Shown piece after piece: positions 1 to 11,280 of a stretch of DNA of 64,000 bases; within the stretch, counting starts at the first letter, position 1; each line of letters opens with the position of its first letter. Source of the DNA: Papilionanthe hookeriana x Papilionanthe teres. Lineage: Eukaryota > Streptophyta > Magnoliopsida > Asparagales > Orchidaceae. A program made the position numbers and the translations under genes. Below the pieces are notes generated by a model that was given only the letters and a program-made list of their open reading frames with translations, was not told the DNA's origin and did not search any database. The stretch is taken from assembly GCA_022702705.1 (NCBI GenBank), contig CM040421.1:70984121-71048120 (forward strand), given 5' to 3'.

Positions 1-1493
1 CAAAATGACTTAACTCTAGAATGGTTTCTTCACTAAGGATTTCAACTAAGTTATTTTTCTAACATTCCTAAAATTGAAATTATAGTAACCTAAAGGTAAC
101 ACCACATACCATTAGTCATTTTAAAAATGATATCAAATTAAATATAGACCACTCGAGGACAAATAAAGTTAGGTTTTCTTTAAAATACTTCTTCCCCCGA
201 ACTTAAAATTTAAAAATATTTTGCAATTAATTCCATAAAATATAGCGGGAAGAAAATGTAAAGGTTGAATCTACTTACTACTACAACATCCTATCAAATT
301 AATATTCATGCATAATCATGATACAATGACTGTAGGAGAAAATAAATCTAACCTAAAATATGCTTGTAATAAAATTACACTTAAAAGGAAGTATTTTCAT
401 ATTAAAATTTTATTTTTCTTCCTACCCCCAAACTTAATTTTTAACATATATAGCATTCGAGTACAGAAAATATGAGCGGGAAGAAAATAATTTAGAAATT
501 CAATCTACCACAAATGTCTATCAAAAAGTTCTACAACTATTCATTAGGACGGAACAATATGCGACGAGAAAGTAAATTTAAACTAATTATGCCAGAATGA
601 AGTTCACTAAATAAAAGTTTAACTAGCATTGCATGTATCAGTAAGGGAATATAAAAATGTTCTTCAAGACCTAAATAAAGTTGTAACATAAACATAAACA
701 CAAAATTCAAATACAAACACAAATGATAAATGAGGGCAATTCATCCTTTAACTTATCACATCTTACTAATATACTTCCAATTTCTAACGGAATCACTACA
801 CTAGTAAATTAGGCACTTTAAAATAATTTTATAGATTATAATCCTAAAGATAAGATTATCCCTGATATATTGGCTCCTAGGCACCAATCTCAGGCATCAC
901 CTAATCCTTATAATTAAGCACTTATAATAGTTATAAAGATAGTGTAAGATCATCCATATGGTGTTCATCAAATAGGTTCATGACTCCTACCTAATGAAAA
1001 TAAAGTTGCGGAAAGGAAGTAACAAATTAAGATGGAACTATCAATGTTTAAATTCATGATTTCTCTTGTAAAACTCAAGTCACGCGTGAGACCCAAGTCA
1101 CAGTGGACTCATTAATCCAACTACTACAAGAGATCAAGTCTAGCCATAATAAGAAGTTAAGGAATCACCTCCCTCAAGACACACAAAGATCAAACTACTA
1201 ACAATCCAAACATCTATCAACAATAAAATTGATTAATCCATAATGACACACAAAGATCAATTGAATTCACTCTAAAGTAAATACAAAACAACACTAACAA
1301 TCATAACTATCAAAATACACTAAATCAAAACACACTAAATCAAAACACACTAATAACTATGGGTTGCCTCCCATAAAGCGCTTGGTTTAACGTCGTTAGC
1401 CTGACAAATGATTCCACCTGGATCAAAATTCCATTTAAGTAATCCTCGATCAATCGCCCAATATTTCCAGATCCAGGGATTCCTATAAAATCC

Positions 1494-1751
1494 TCAAATT
1501 TTAATTTTGTCATTCAGCTCTTCATTTTTAGTTGGATTTATATCATAATTCCTCGTATTTCTTTCTAGATCCAATATTCTTCTATTAATTTTCTTAATTC
1601 GCATATTAATATCATCCTTGAAATTTATAAGAAATTGATCTTTATAAGATACTTCAATATCTCCCAAATTTCGGATCAAATTTTCTTTAGATAATTCATA
1701 TTCAGGATCAAATTCTTCTATGTCACTCTCATGATTCAAGTTATCTTCCAA
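1494..1751 (-). pseudogene. short acidic/coiled ORF at pol end of the Athila-type element
   Basis: An 85-codon frame with acidic N terminus and a heptad-like KINRRILDLERN stretch. It leads into sequence resembling the region between the integrase end and the post-pol untranslated segment. I do not recognise a domain. It may be the fused remainder of integrase or a lineage-specific ORF. Confidence 0.35.
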
Positions 1752-2029
1752 TTCATCTCCTTTATAATTATTAAATGATGGAGGATCTATCTTAGTTGAG
1801 TAAATAGATTTTTATAATTCCCTAGGAATTTCTTCCAATGGTCTTCCAATATCCTTATCATCTTTTCTCAACTCAAATTTCTTTTGAAATTTATCCTCAA
1901 ATTCTCTTCCAAGTCTTAGTTCAATAATATTATCTGGTTCATCATTCAATTCAGGTTTTTCCTGTGATTGAGTCGAATATGAAGATATAAAGGCTGGTTG
2001 TGTAGATGAAGTCCCTAAATAGATAGGCT

Positions 2030-2952
2030 TTAAAATTGTACGGGTACAACCATCTTAAGTTCATGGGGTTTTTCAATAGATGGAATTAAAAGTTTACAAT
2101 TTTTGGTAGCGTCCATCATTTCACACCTCTCCTGAACATACATACAGTCTTCTTTAAATAAAGTTTTTGAATCATCATGAAAGTCTATTTCAATCTCATC
2201 TGTTAACTTACTCTCAAAACTTTCTTGGAAATGGTCTTTACTTAGATAATCAATTTCATCAATCCAAAAGCAATCATCATCTTTTCTCTCTGCTGGATAT
2301 TTTATAGTCTTTAATACATCAAAAGTAACTTCACGGTCATTAATATTCATAGTTAACTCTCCTTTTTGCACATCTATCATAGTTTGTCCAGTAACAAAGA
2401 AATGTTTCCCTAAAATAATTGGAATTTCTTTATCTTCCACAATATCTAATACAATAAAGTCCAAAGGAAAGATAAATTTATCTACTTTAACAAGCACATC
2501 TTCTATAACTCCTTTTGGATAAATGATAGACCGATCAGCTAATGAAGGGTTACGGCGATGGGAGAAATATCGATTGAACCTAACCTTCTAAATATAGATA
2601 GAGGCATCACATTAATGTTTACTCCTAAATCACATAAAGCTTTTCCACATAATCTTTTTCCAATAGCACAAGGAATTGTAAAGCTACGAGGATCTTTAAG
2701 TTTCTGAGGAAATTTTTTCTGAAGTATAGCGCTGCACTCCTCACTTAGTGCAACTGTCTCGTAATCCCCAAATTTCCTTTTCTTGTTTAATATATCCTTA
2801 ATAAACTTTGCATATCTTGGCATTTGTTCCAAAGCTTTAGTGAAAGGAATATTTATCGTTATCTTCTTAAGCACTTTTATGAAATTTGAAAATTTTTTAT
2901 CCAACTCATGCTGTCTAAGTCTTTGAGGAAATGGAGGTGGTGGTCTTTCCAA
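2030..2952 (-). pseudogene. Athila-type aspartic protease and pre-RT linker remnant
   Basis: The upstream part (2952-2539) ends in the protease active-site region, with DLGVNINVMP in place of the usual DLGASINLMP. After a frameshift the flap and linker follow: KFIFPLDFIVLDI, PIILGKHFF, then DVQKGELTMNINDREVTFDV. Sequence then reaches the LLIPSIEKP motif that precedes RT in the Athila-type copy at 31.8 kb, and no RT follows. The Ala-Ser to Val-Asn change after DLG suggests an inactive protease. Confidence 0.85.
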
Positions 2953-3004
2953 GCTGATTTTAGTTGGAGATATTAATTTTTCCAGATCCTTAGAAACATG
3001 TTCT

Positions 3005-4464
3005 TCAGATCTTTTTATTTTCCTTTGTTTCTCTCACAACATCTTTCTCATTGCTAACCACATCCTCTATCTCTCTTCCATTTTTTAATTGGACAGCTTC
3101 TATTTGTTCATTAGTGTTCTCTTTAGGGTTGATCTCAATGTTGCTAGGAAGTGTTTCTTCGAATCTATTGCTAAGTGAATTAGCAATTTGTTCCAATTGA
3201 TTCTCTATGTTTATAATAGCAGCATTTTGACTTTGCAAGTCGGTTTCCCATTTTCGATACCATTTCTTCCATAAACATCTTCTTATCCTCAAATTGTTGA
3301 TCATTGTTAGAGTCTAGTGGATATGAAGGTTTATAGTTTGTGTTCCTCCGATTATTCCGGCTTCCATTAAGATTTGCATGATTATTTGCCCATTTTTGGT
3401 TTCCACGATCGGTAGTATGATTCCGGTTAAATTTAGGATGGTTCTCCCAACATGGGTTGTAAAAGTTAGAATATGGGGTGTTTATGGTATCTAGAGTCTC
3501 ATATAATAAGTTAGAATCAATCATAGGCCCTAATGAACTTTCCTCACTTACGAAGTAAATTGAGATTGGTTCATTCCAAATTGGTCCAACTTCCTTGATA
3601 TTGCAGCAATCTGAGATGCAAGAATTGTATTCGTATCCATATCATGAACACTAGCTACATATTTATGACTTTCCCTTGTAGAGGGCCATTGAAATTCATT
3701 TGTAGTCATTTCTTCAATTAATGCATACGCTTCATCAAATGTTTTTGACATTAATGATCCTCCAGTGGCAGCATTAATTAAAGACCTAAGGGATCCTACT
3801 AACCCATTATAAAAAGTTTGAATGATTAACCGATCGGGCGAGCATGGTGTGGACACTTTCTTAAGAGTTCCTTAAATCTTTCCCGGGCTTCGTATATTGA
3901 TTCCCCTTCATATCGACAAAATGAGATAATATCATTTCTAAGTTTAATAGTCTTAGAAGGTGGAAAATACTTAGCTAGGAATTTTTGAGTTAACTCCTCC
4001 CAATTTTTAATAGAGCGAGTGCTAAAGAGTATAACCACATTTTAGCTTTATCCCTTAGTGAGAAAGGAAAAAGCCTAAGTCTAACAGCATCACCTGACAT
4101 GCCGTTATAACGAAATGTAACACAAAGTTCTAGAAAATTTGATAAGTGTAAATAAGAATCCTCCGAAAGAATTCCCCCAATCGATTATTCGCACCGATTG
4201 GATAATCTCGGGATTTATTTCAAATGAATCGACTTCTACAACGGGGTTTTGTATACTAAAGTGAATTTCATCCGTCGTAGGATTTATGTAATCCCTTAAT
4301 GAAGTATGATGATTTTTCAAGTTATTATTTTGAAAGTTTTCCATTTCCATTTCTAGTTTTTCGAGTCCTTTATGTATTTTTATTTTTCTATTTTCTTCAA
4401 ACTCGGGATCATTAGGCACAAGTCCTGCAAATCCTTTGTTTCGCCTACTTAACACAACAAACAA
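3005..4464 (-). pseudogene. Athila-type gag remnant
   Basis: Gag forms the element's particle and packages its RNA. Several frames together carry the conserved Athila gag region. They include RKIKIHKGLEKL and SLRDYINP in 4464-4105, then NWEELTQKFLAKYFPPSKT and ERFKELLRKCPHHA (about 3826-4000). QTFYNGL, ATGGSLMSKTFDEAYALIEE and NEFQWPSTRE follow in 3856-3548. Shifts at about 4180 and 3840 break the frame. A coiled-coil-like tail (IENQLEQIANSLSNR) lies near 3200. Confidence 0.88.
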
Positions 4465-4678
4465 TATATTAACAATTAAACAAATAACAGATGAAATATA
4501 TTCGACACAACGAAAACATTTTCACAAACAACTTATTTTCATATAGACTATTTTTTTATAATAATTTTTCAGACGACAAAACACTTTTTACACAAAATTA
4601 GTTTTTACAACACTACAGTTTTCCAAGTCTAAGCCTAATTACTTCAACTAAAATTCTCCTAAAGTTCTTACCGAAGCT

Positions 4679-4696
4679 TCCCTGGCAACGGCGCCA
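4679..4696 (-). other. primer-binding site complementary to tRNA-Asp
   Basis: The minus strand reads TGGCGCCGTTGCCAGGGA, one mismatch from the complement of the plant tRNA-Asp 3' end. It lies 6 nt after the LTR end (GGGTCA). The perfect version is at 57611-57628. Confidence 0.9.
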
Positions 4697-4702
4697 AAAA
4701 CT

Positions 4703-6685
4703 TGACCCGACCGCAAATAACGCAGTAATTTGTGCTTCCAAAAGATGGCCAAAAACTTGACCCAATTTATAAATAGCGGCTAGTGTGCAAAGTCTTAACT
4801 GATATAAAAATTAGTAAATATTTTACACACTATGGATACTACGCAAGTATACGTATCGTTTCAAGTAATATAGAGTTTTCTTTAAAAACCCCAGTATCGA
4901 TCCCACGAGGAACTGAAATAAGAGGTCTTTAGTCAAATTCTAGTCTACTACAATTACTCCTAGGTTGGAAATGTCGATTAAAATTGTGTTTTATCTAGCA
5001 ACTACTCCTAAATGCAAGTGTTAAAGGTAAAGATAGTAACTATATCTAAATAATAATTCTAAAGATACCCTTTTTGGATGAATTGGTTTGGAGAATTTTG
5101 AGATACTAAAAAGTACTATTCTTATGTAATGAAATAGATTATGTATAGGAATGAGATGCATTAAATATTGTATGTGCCAAATAGGAGCAATTCTAATCTT
5201 TACCCTTTGGTCCGAGGCATAAAGAACATTGACTAATCCTATGCTTAGTTACCGAATGCATGGTAAGCTGGGAGGATACCGACTGCCACTTCGGAGCTCC
5301 CACGTTCCTCACCTCGAGGGCTAACATCTACACGTCGGCACCCAAACGATAGGACCAAATTGAGGATTTTAGCTCGTCACCCTAAAATCTCCAATTCTAC
5401 GCCCGATTAATTATATTTCCCTATTTATTTGCACTCGATTTCCATGAACTTCACCATCCATGGAATTTGAATGTGGTTCCACTTTGTTGAGAATTACTAA
5501 TGCCCTTTCGAGACAATGCAATTACAACGAATTTTAACACTACAATGGGCCCTTATTGCAATGTAAATGAAGTGCAAGTAAAAACCATCACATTTATAAT
5601 TAAATTTACTTAGAAGATGCATCAAAAAATCCTAATCATGAATCCTACAAATTGCAAAAGAAAAGTAAAGGAAAACAATGATATAATATTCTTATATCAT
5701 TATTTTCAAAGAAGAAGAAGGAGTAAGAGAAATGTGTCACAAAGCACGAAGAAAACGCAAAGGAAACTTCATATAAACAAAGCAAATCCACTACATAAAT
5801 GTTTACAAAATCATAAGAAAATGAAGAACAATACTTAGTTTTTTCCCTTTGAAAGAAAGACGAAGATCTCTCCCATAAAGTCTCCCTTCGATCCATGCAA
5901 TGCTCGTACAATCCCTTACAAATTCTCTCAAAATCTCATCTTCAATCTCTCCAAAAGGGTAGAAATCTACATTTCTACTCTTAATCTAAGAATCCTAAAC
6001 ATTCTCTAAGTTTATCTTCAATTTTCTCTCCCATAATCTCCTCTAATCTACTAATTTCTAACACATATTCGCCATTTTTAAAGTTTATGGACGAATTCCG
6101 AAGAGTTTCTTACGCACCCCTTCGAAAAAGTGTCCAAATACGTCGAATATAGGCCCAAAACCGTCAAATGTCGGTTAATGGTCGTCCGGCTCGCTGTCGG
6201 CGGGGTCGAGCTCGCTGTCGGCGAGCTTTTCGGGCACTTTTCGGTGATTTCTGGAAAATCTTGCCGTCGGCGAGATCAATCTCGCCGTCGGCGAGCAAGC
6301 TCTGAGCAGCTCCACCGTTTCGCTCCGTTTGGCTCTGTTTTAGCTCTGATTTGCCCTGTTTCAGTTGCGTTGCGTTCGTAAGAGATAGCCCTACAAAATA
6401 AGCGTAAAAACAACATTTCTTTAAAGTGTAATCTCATTCAAAAATATTCAAGAAGTGTAAAACGGATTAAGCATCGAAAGACTTATCGAAAGGTGTCGGG
6501 CGAATTTCATTTCTTGCTTGTTTTTGCTTCAAATTGCACCGTTTTTGCTGCATTTTGCTCCAATCATCAATTCTTGTACCTAAAACCATAAAACATACAA
6601 AATACATTCCTTTAAAGTGTAATATCATCAAAAATGAGTAAAATAATATAGCAAAAATCGTACATATTTTAGGCGTGTCAATATC
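4703..6685 (-). repeat. Athila-type 5' LTR (copy I)
   Basis: It is homologous to the solo LTR at 23792-25385 and the LTR at 55799-57628. Shared are the CTTGCGTAGTA segment (about 4836-4856), the block 5186-5456 (GGTCCGAGGC, GGCTAACATCTACAC) and the GC-rich motif quartet at 6190-6296. The TTTAAAGTGTAAT 5' segment is present twice (about 6412 and 6603), so this copy has an internal duplication. The 5' boundary is approximate. Confidence 0.8.
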
Positions 6686-6699
6686 CAATATCAAAACAA

Positions 6700-7080
6700 A
6701 ATATAGAGAGAAGAAATTTACATGCACACCATTCAATTCTTTTTGTATTTGCATGTCTAGTAAAACAAAAAAAAAAGAAATGGAGATTTACATGCATACC
6801 ACCCATTTTTAAATATTTACATGTCTAACACCTAAACTTTTTCAAAATGACAAAAAAATGGAATTTATATGCATGCCACTTTTTTTAACTATCCTCTCCA
6901 AAACAAAGAAAACAAAAAAAATCGAGTTTTTCATGTGTACCACTCAATCCTTTTGTATTTACATAACTAATTTCAAAACAAAAAAGGAATTTACATGAAT
7001 GCCACATTTTTTTTATTTATGTGCATTACACTTGATTTAAATGCATCATCACTGTATGGATGTATTCTTCTAGGTTAGAT
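6700..7080. repeat. cluster of fold-back repeat arms
   Basis: Four arms of the ACATGCATACCAC..TTTGTATTTACAT motif occur in series (about 6716, 6787, 6866 and 6935-6990), separated by A-rich spacers. There is no coding signal. Confidence 0.6.
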
Positions 7081-10000
7081 GAGCATTTAAAAAAAACCAC
7101 ACTCAATTTCGTTAAAAATCGAGTGAGATATTAAGGTTTGAAGATTGACGACCCTAGTAGAGTCGGAGAAGAAACTTGTCCGTGAACGCGCCTCCACAGG
7201 AACTGCACGGCCAATGGGAGCTCGACATGTGGCGGCGAGTACGAGGATGACTAGGATTGAGCGGGAAATGAGATTTTTTGATTTATTTTTGACACCAAAC
7301 TTTAAAAAATCATAACTTTTCATCGAAAACTCCAAAAATAAAATAAAAATATCATCTTGCTTAGTGAATATAGGAGAATAATGTGGAAGTGATTTCATGT
7401 TTATTTGAGGCATGTGTGATTATTAATTAATTAAATGATATTTTCAAACTTTTAATTCTCTATACATTTATACATTTCAGCATGACTTTAATTTTTGACA
7501 TGTTGTTCTATCTGTCATAAGTGATCTTCCCTGATTTTTCCAAAGTCAGTAGAGATCTCTATGAAGAGATCTCTATTTTTCAAGTTTAGGACCATTTTCT
7601 TGATTAATTAATCATGATAATTAGCATGTTATTTTTAAAAATCTAGAAAAATTAGGGTAGGTTTATTATGACAAGAGGGCCCTATGAAAATTATATTTTA
7701 ATTTAACTCACTGAAAATAACCCTAATTGAATCAAACACTTAAAGATGAATTTAAATTAATTTGGAGCCACCATACATCAAAATGACATGAAATTAATTC
7801 TCCACTGTACTTTAGAATTGGGAGGACCCTACATAAAAATTTCAAAGCAATTAGAGTTGATCTAACCCACTAAATGAATTACATAAGTAACATGGTCATA
7901 TTTGAAATTAAAAAATTCATAAAACCCAAAATATAACTAAAAAATTCACCAAATTAATTTTGGGAGTTCTCTGTGATCAGAGGAGTCCAGGAAAAATAAA
8001 ATTTGATTTTTCATAAAAATTTTATTTTTAATTAATTTTTAAATATTTAATAATTAAAAAATCATAAAAATCATAAAAATATTAAAACTCACCAAAATGT
8101 CTCATTTGGCCTCCTAATCACTTGGGAACCAACAAAACATTTTTCCTAAGCCTCTAAGTAAAGATATTAAATTTTAAAGGCTTAAGGTAATTTTTAATAT
8201 TTAAAAATGGATTTTCAAGCCTTTCACTAAGATAATTATAACAATTCAAAGAAAAATAAGAAAAATACAAAGTTTGTTTTTTTAGGTTCTCTGACCTTAG
8301 AGAGATTTAGGAAAAATATAAAACCTAATTTTTCCCTTCAATTTTATTTTATAATTTATTAATACTCCATAACTTAAAATAGTTCTAATAAATAAATTAA
8401 AAATCAAAAAATCACTAAAATTAGTCTAAGTGGTCCTCTGGTTAGTAGGAATCTCCCATAATTTTCCTAAGGACAAAAATTTCACCTCGGTCATGTTGTT
8501 GAATTTTCATTGAAAATTCTATTTTACATTAAAATAATTATAAAAATTAAATTAAAAATAGAAAAATCACATTTTCTCCTCTGATGTCTTAATTGACATA
8601 TGAGTGAGGTGACATAAGAATTTCAAATTCATTTGAGTTTAATTTAGTGAATTATGAGGTGAACAAGCTTAAGAGGGCATAAGGGTAATTAAGAAACCTT
8701 AGCCTTAACTAATATTTAGGCTTAACCAAAGAGGAATCGGAAATGTTTGATCTTAATCTTCCTCTTGGATGATTGAAACATAGAGAATTAAGGGATAGAA
8801 ACCCATTAATCACCTTTAATATTAAAGAAGAAATATCAATTATTTAAATCATTAAGGTTAGGAAGTTAATTAAAGCATAATTTGTTAAGGTTAGGGGGTT
8901 TCATATAGGAAAACTCTAATTCTCTAAATTAAATCACTAACCAATAAATTGATCAAATACCATCTAACTTTTACTAATGAAACCATAAAATGATAATTAA
9001 AATTAATAATTAAAAAGAATAATTTTGAAATCTTATTATTAAATTAAAATAATTTAAAATATTAAAATTAATTTGAAATAATTTAAAATTAAATTAAAAC
9101 AAATTTAAAATATTAAGATTAATTTGAAATAATTTATAATTAAAATAAATAAAAGAAAACTCCAAATATTAAAACCAATTTAAAACATCATGATTAAATT
9201 AAAACAATTTAAAATATTAAAATTAATCTCAAAATATTATGATTAAATTAAAACAATTTTAAATATTAAAATTAATCTGAAATATTATAATTAAATTAAA
9301 ACAATTTAAAACGTTAAAATTAATTTAATTGAACTAAAATAATTTAAACACTTTTTTCCAATTTAAAATAATTTAAAATATTTAAAAATCAACTAAAACC
9401 TTATAACTAAATTGAATCATTTTAAATTACTAACTCAACTTCAATTAAGAATGGTTAAGTTATTTAATGGACTAATTTGCCCATAAAGGCTTTCATCTTT
9501 ATAACTCTTAAATAAGGTGTCAAATGAAATATCACCTTACTCATAGGATAATCAAACATCCAAGTTCGCTGATCAAGAATCAAAATTCAACTAAACTCCA
9601 AATGATCAATTCATCTAAATAATGAAATTCATTTGGACTCAAAATGATCCGGTAAGCTTTCAAAAGATGTTCAGGACCCGTCCTAAGCACTTTCCCTATC
9701 CAATGGGATATTTTAGAAGAACAATTGAACTTCATTGTTCTTTGATGCAGAAAATCATCCCCAACACACCTTAGGAATTCATTAGTGATAGGATTAGGAT
9801 TTGGTAGACAACCAGAACCTTCCCTTAGCTTTACCTATGTGTTTCTTTCAAATATTTAAATGCCCTAACATGCGTTTTAAGTGCAGTTGGAAATGACAGG
9901 AAGACCCTTCATATACACATTTAAGTTTATTGCAATTTCTATTCTACAATTTATTAAATGATTTACTTTCCTGTAATTTATAAACCTGTGAAAATGATTA

Positions 10001-11280
10001 AACCTAGCATGTTTAAACAACTCAAAATTTAATCACCAACCAAATAAAACTTGCAACGTCAACTAAATTAAGACGTCTCTTTGGATGACCGAGAATCCCT
10101 CGGATGACGTAACATACTTGTTGCTAACGAGATTTCCCACTGCCTAGACGGAAGTATGGAATCCATTAAGTTGGATTAAGTAAATTCATCCGGACTAAGA
10201 AAATCCGATAAAAATGGTGATACCGGAAAGAGGGAACCGTGGCATCCTAACCGGTGTCTCCATAATCAACTTAAACATTTATTTTAAATAAGACACTAAG
10301 TCGCCTCAATTTTCAAATTTCTATAACATGATGCTTCTCTCATCCCCTCATTTGTCACCTCTTTAAACTAAACCTGCTACAATGTGGAGCTCGGAGCAAA
10401 CGTGGTGGGCAGCAAAGCCATCTTCAACAACCAAGCCATAGGATTTCGAGGTAGTTTGTCTAGCGCAACATAAATCCTCACTGCATCCTTTAGGCATTTG
10501 CATAATCATATTATGCAATTTAAGCCCTAACTAGTCTTAGGACTCTGAGGTCGTCGTTCGTTACGACATAAACCCTCATATCTTCCAGGCCATTTGTATG
10601 ATTGTTTCATATAAATATAAGTCCTAATTAATTAAAATTGGCAAAATTGGAACACTAAATAATTCTTTCAAATCGAAGACAAATCATAGGAAAGTTGGGA
10701 AGTCATTGAAGTTTGCTTCGAATCCGTGATATCCCCAACCATTCTTTCTTTGGATTCCTAAAATAATTGTTCCTAATTTGATCCATTCTCTTTTGAATTT
10801 CCAATGTCCAACCTTGAAAACTTTAAACTTTAAAATTCTTGGAAGCAGAACCACCGATCTTAATCAAGAGTTTTCTTAAGTTACTCCCGTCATTTAAGAT
10901 GTGATTAACTATAGGGGCTTGCCCTTATAGGGAACTTTAGAACCCATGTAATATAAACAATGCCTAATTTTCTTATACTAGGTAGGGAAACTTGTCGGCT
11001 TATAAAATTAGTTCGCAGGCCAAACAGATGTCATAACTTTTATAATTTATTTAATCAAGCCTCACTATTAGGCAATGTGTCTATCCCTTGGGATAGATCT
11101 ATGGCTTACGGTACGACGCTCGTTTATTTAAACTATTAAATATATTAAATGAGTTAGAATTTTATATTTTAAAACGAAAAATTATATTTCCAAATACTAT
11201 TTTCAAAAATCTATACAACATTTATTAAATTAAATCTAAATTATTTTTCTATTAAATTAAATTTAAATTATTATTTTCAA
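7080..11280 (-). repeat. long noncoding repeat copy A (probable Tat-type LTR)
   Basis: It is homologous in inverted orientation to 14900-17665 and 59530-64000. Shared landmarks are the CGACGCTCGTTTATTTAAAC segment (about 11115), TTGTCGGCTTATAAAATTAG (about 10992), ATAAGGGCAAGCC (minus, about 10920) and GTTAGCAA...ATCATCCGAGGGATT (minus, about 10095-10125). Also shared is a low-complexity block of AATTTAAAATATTAAAATTAATTTG-like sequence at 9000-9410. No coding frame is conserved; the small minus-strand frame at 7087-7413 is also found, diverged, at the right end of the window and belongs to the repeat. Confidence 0.75.
9000..9410. repeat. degenerate AT-rich tandem block
   Basis: Repeats of AATTTAAAATATTAAAATTAAT with 25-60 bp period. 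Comparable blocks lie in copies B (16930-17190) and C (61600-62000), so it is an integral part of the long repeat. Confidence 0.7.

Larger units (their letters stand above)
1..6685 (-). mobile_element. Athila-type Ty3/gypsy element, pol-deleted, truncated by window edge
   Basis: Reading on the minus strand: 5' LTR (about 6685 to 4703), primer-binding site (4696-4679), gag (4464 to about 3005), protease (2952 to about 2030), a short pol-end segment (about 1750-1380), then 3' untranslated sequence with two copies of a purine-rich 'GGGGGAAGAAG'-like tract region (about 140-200 and 420-490). The sequence after the protease jumps from the pre-RT motif LLIPSIEKP to the post-integrase GACGTTAAACCAAGCGC motif at 1400-1360. 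RT, RNase H and most of integrase are therefore absent. The 3' LTR must lie left of the window. Gag and protease have frameshifts. Confidence 0.85.

Noticed and set aside
7087..7413. 108-codon minus-strand frame with partial similarity to 63754-63960
   Set aside because: Similarity is shared at DNA level because both lie at the end of the long noncoding repeat; frames are not conserved overall.
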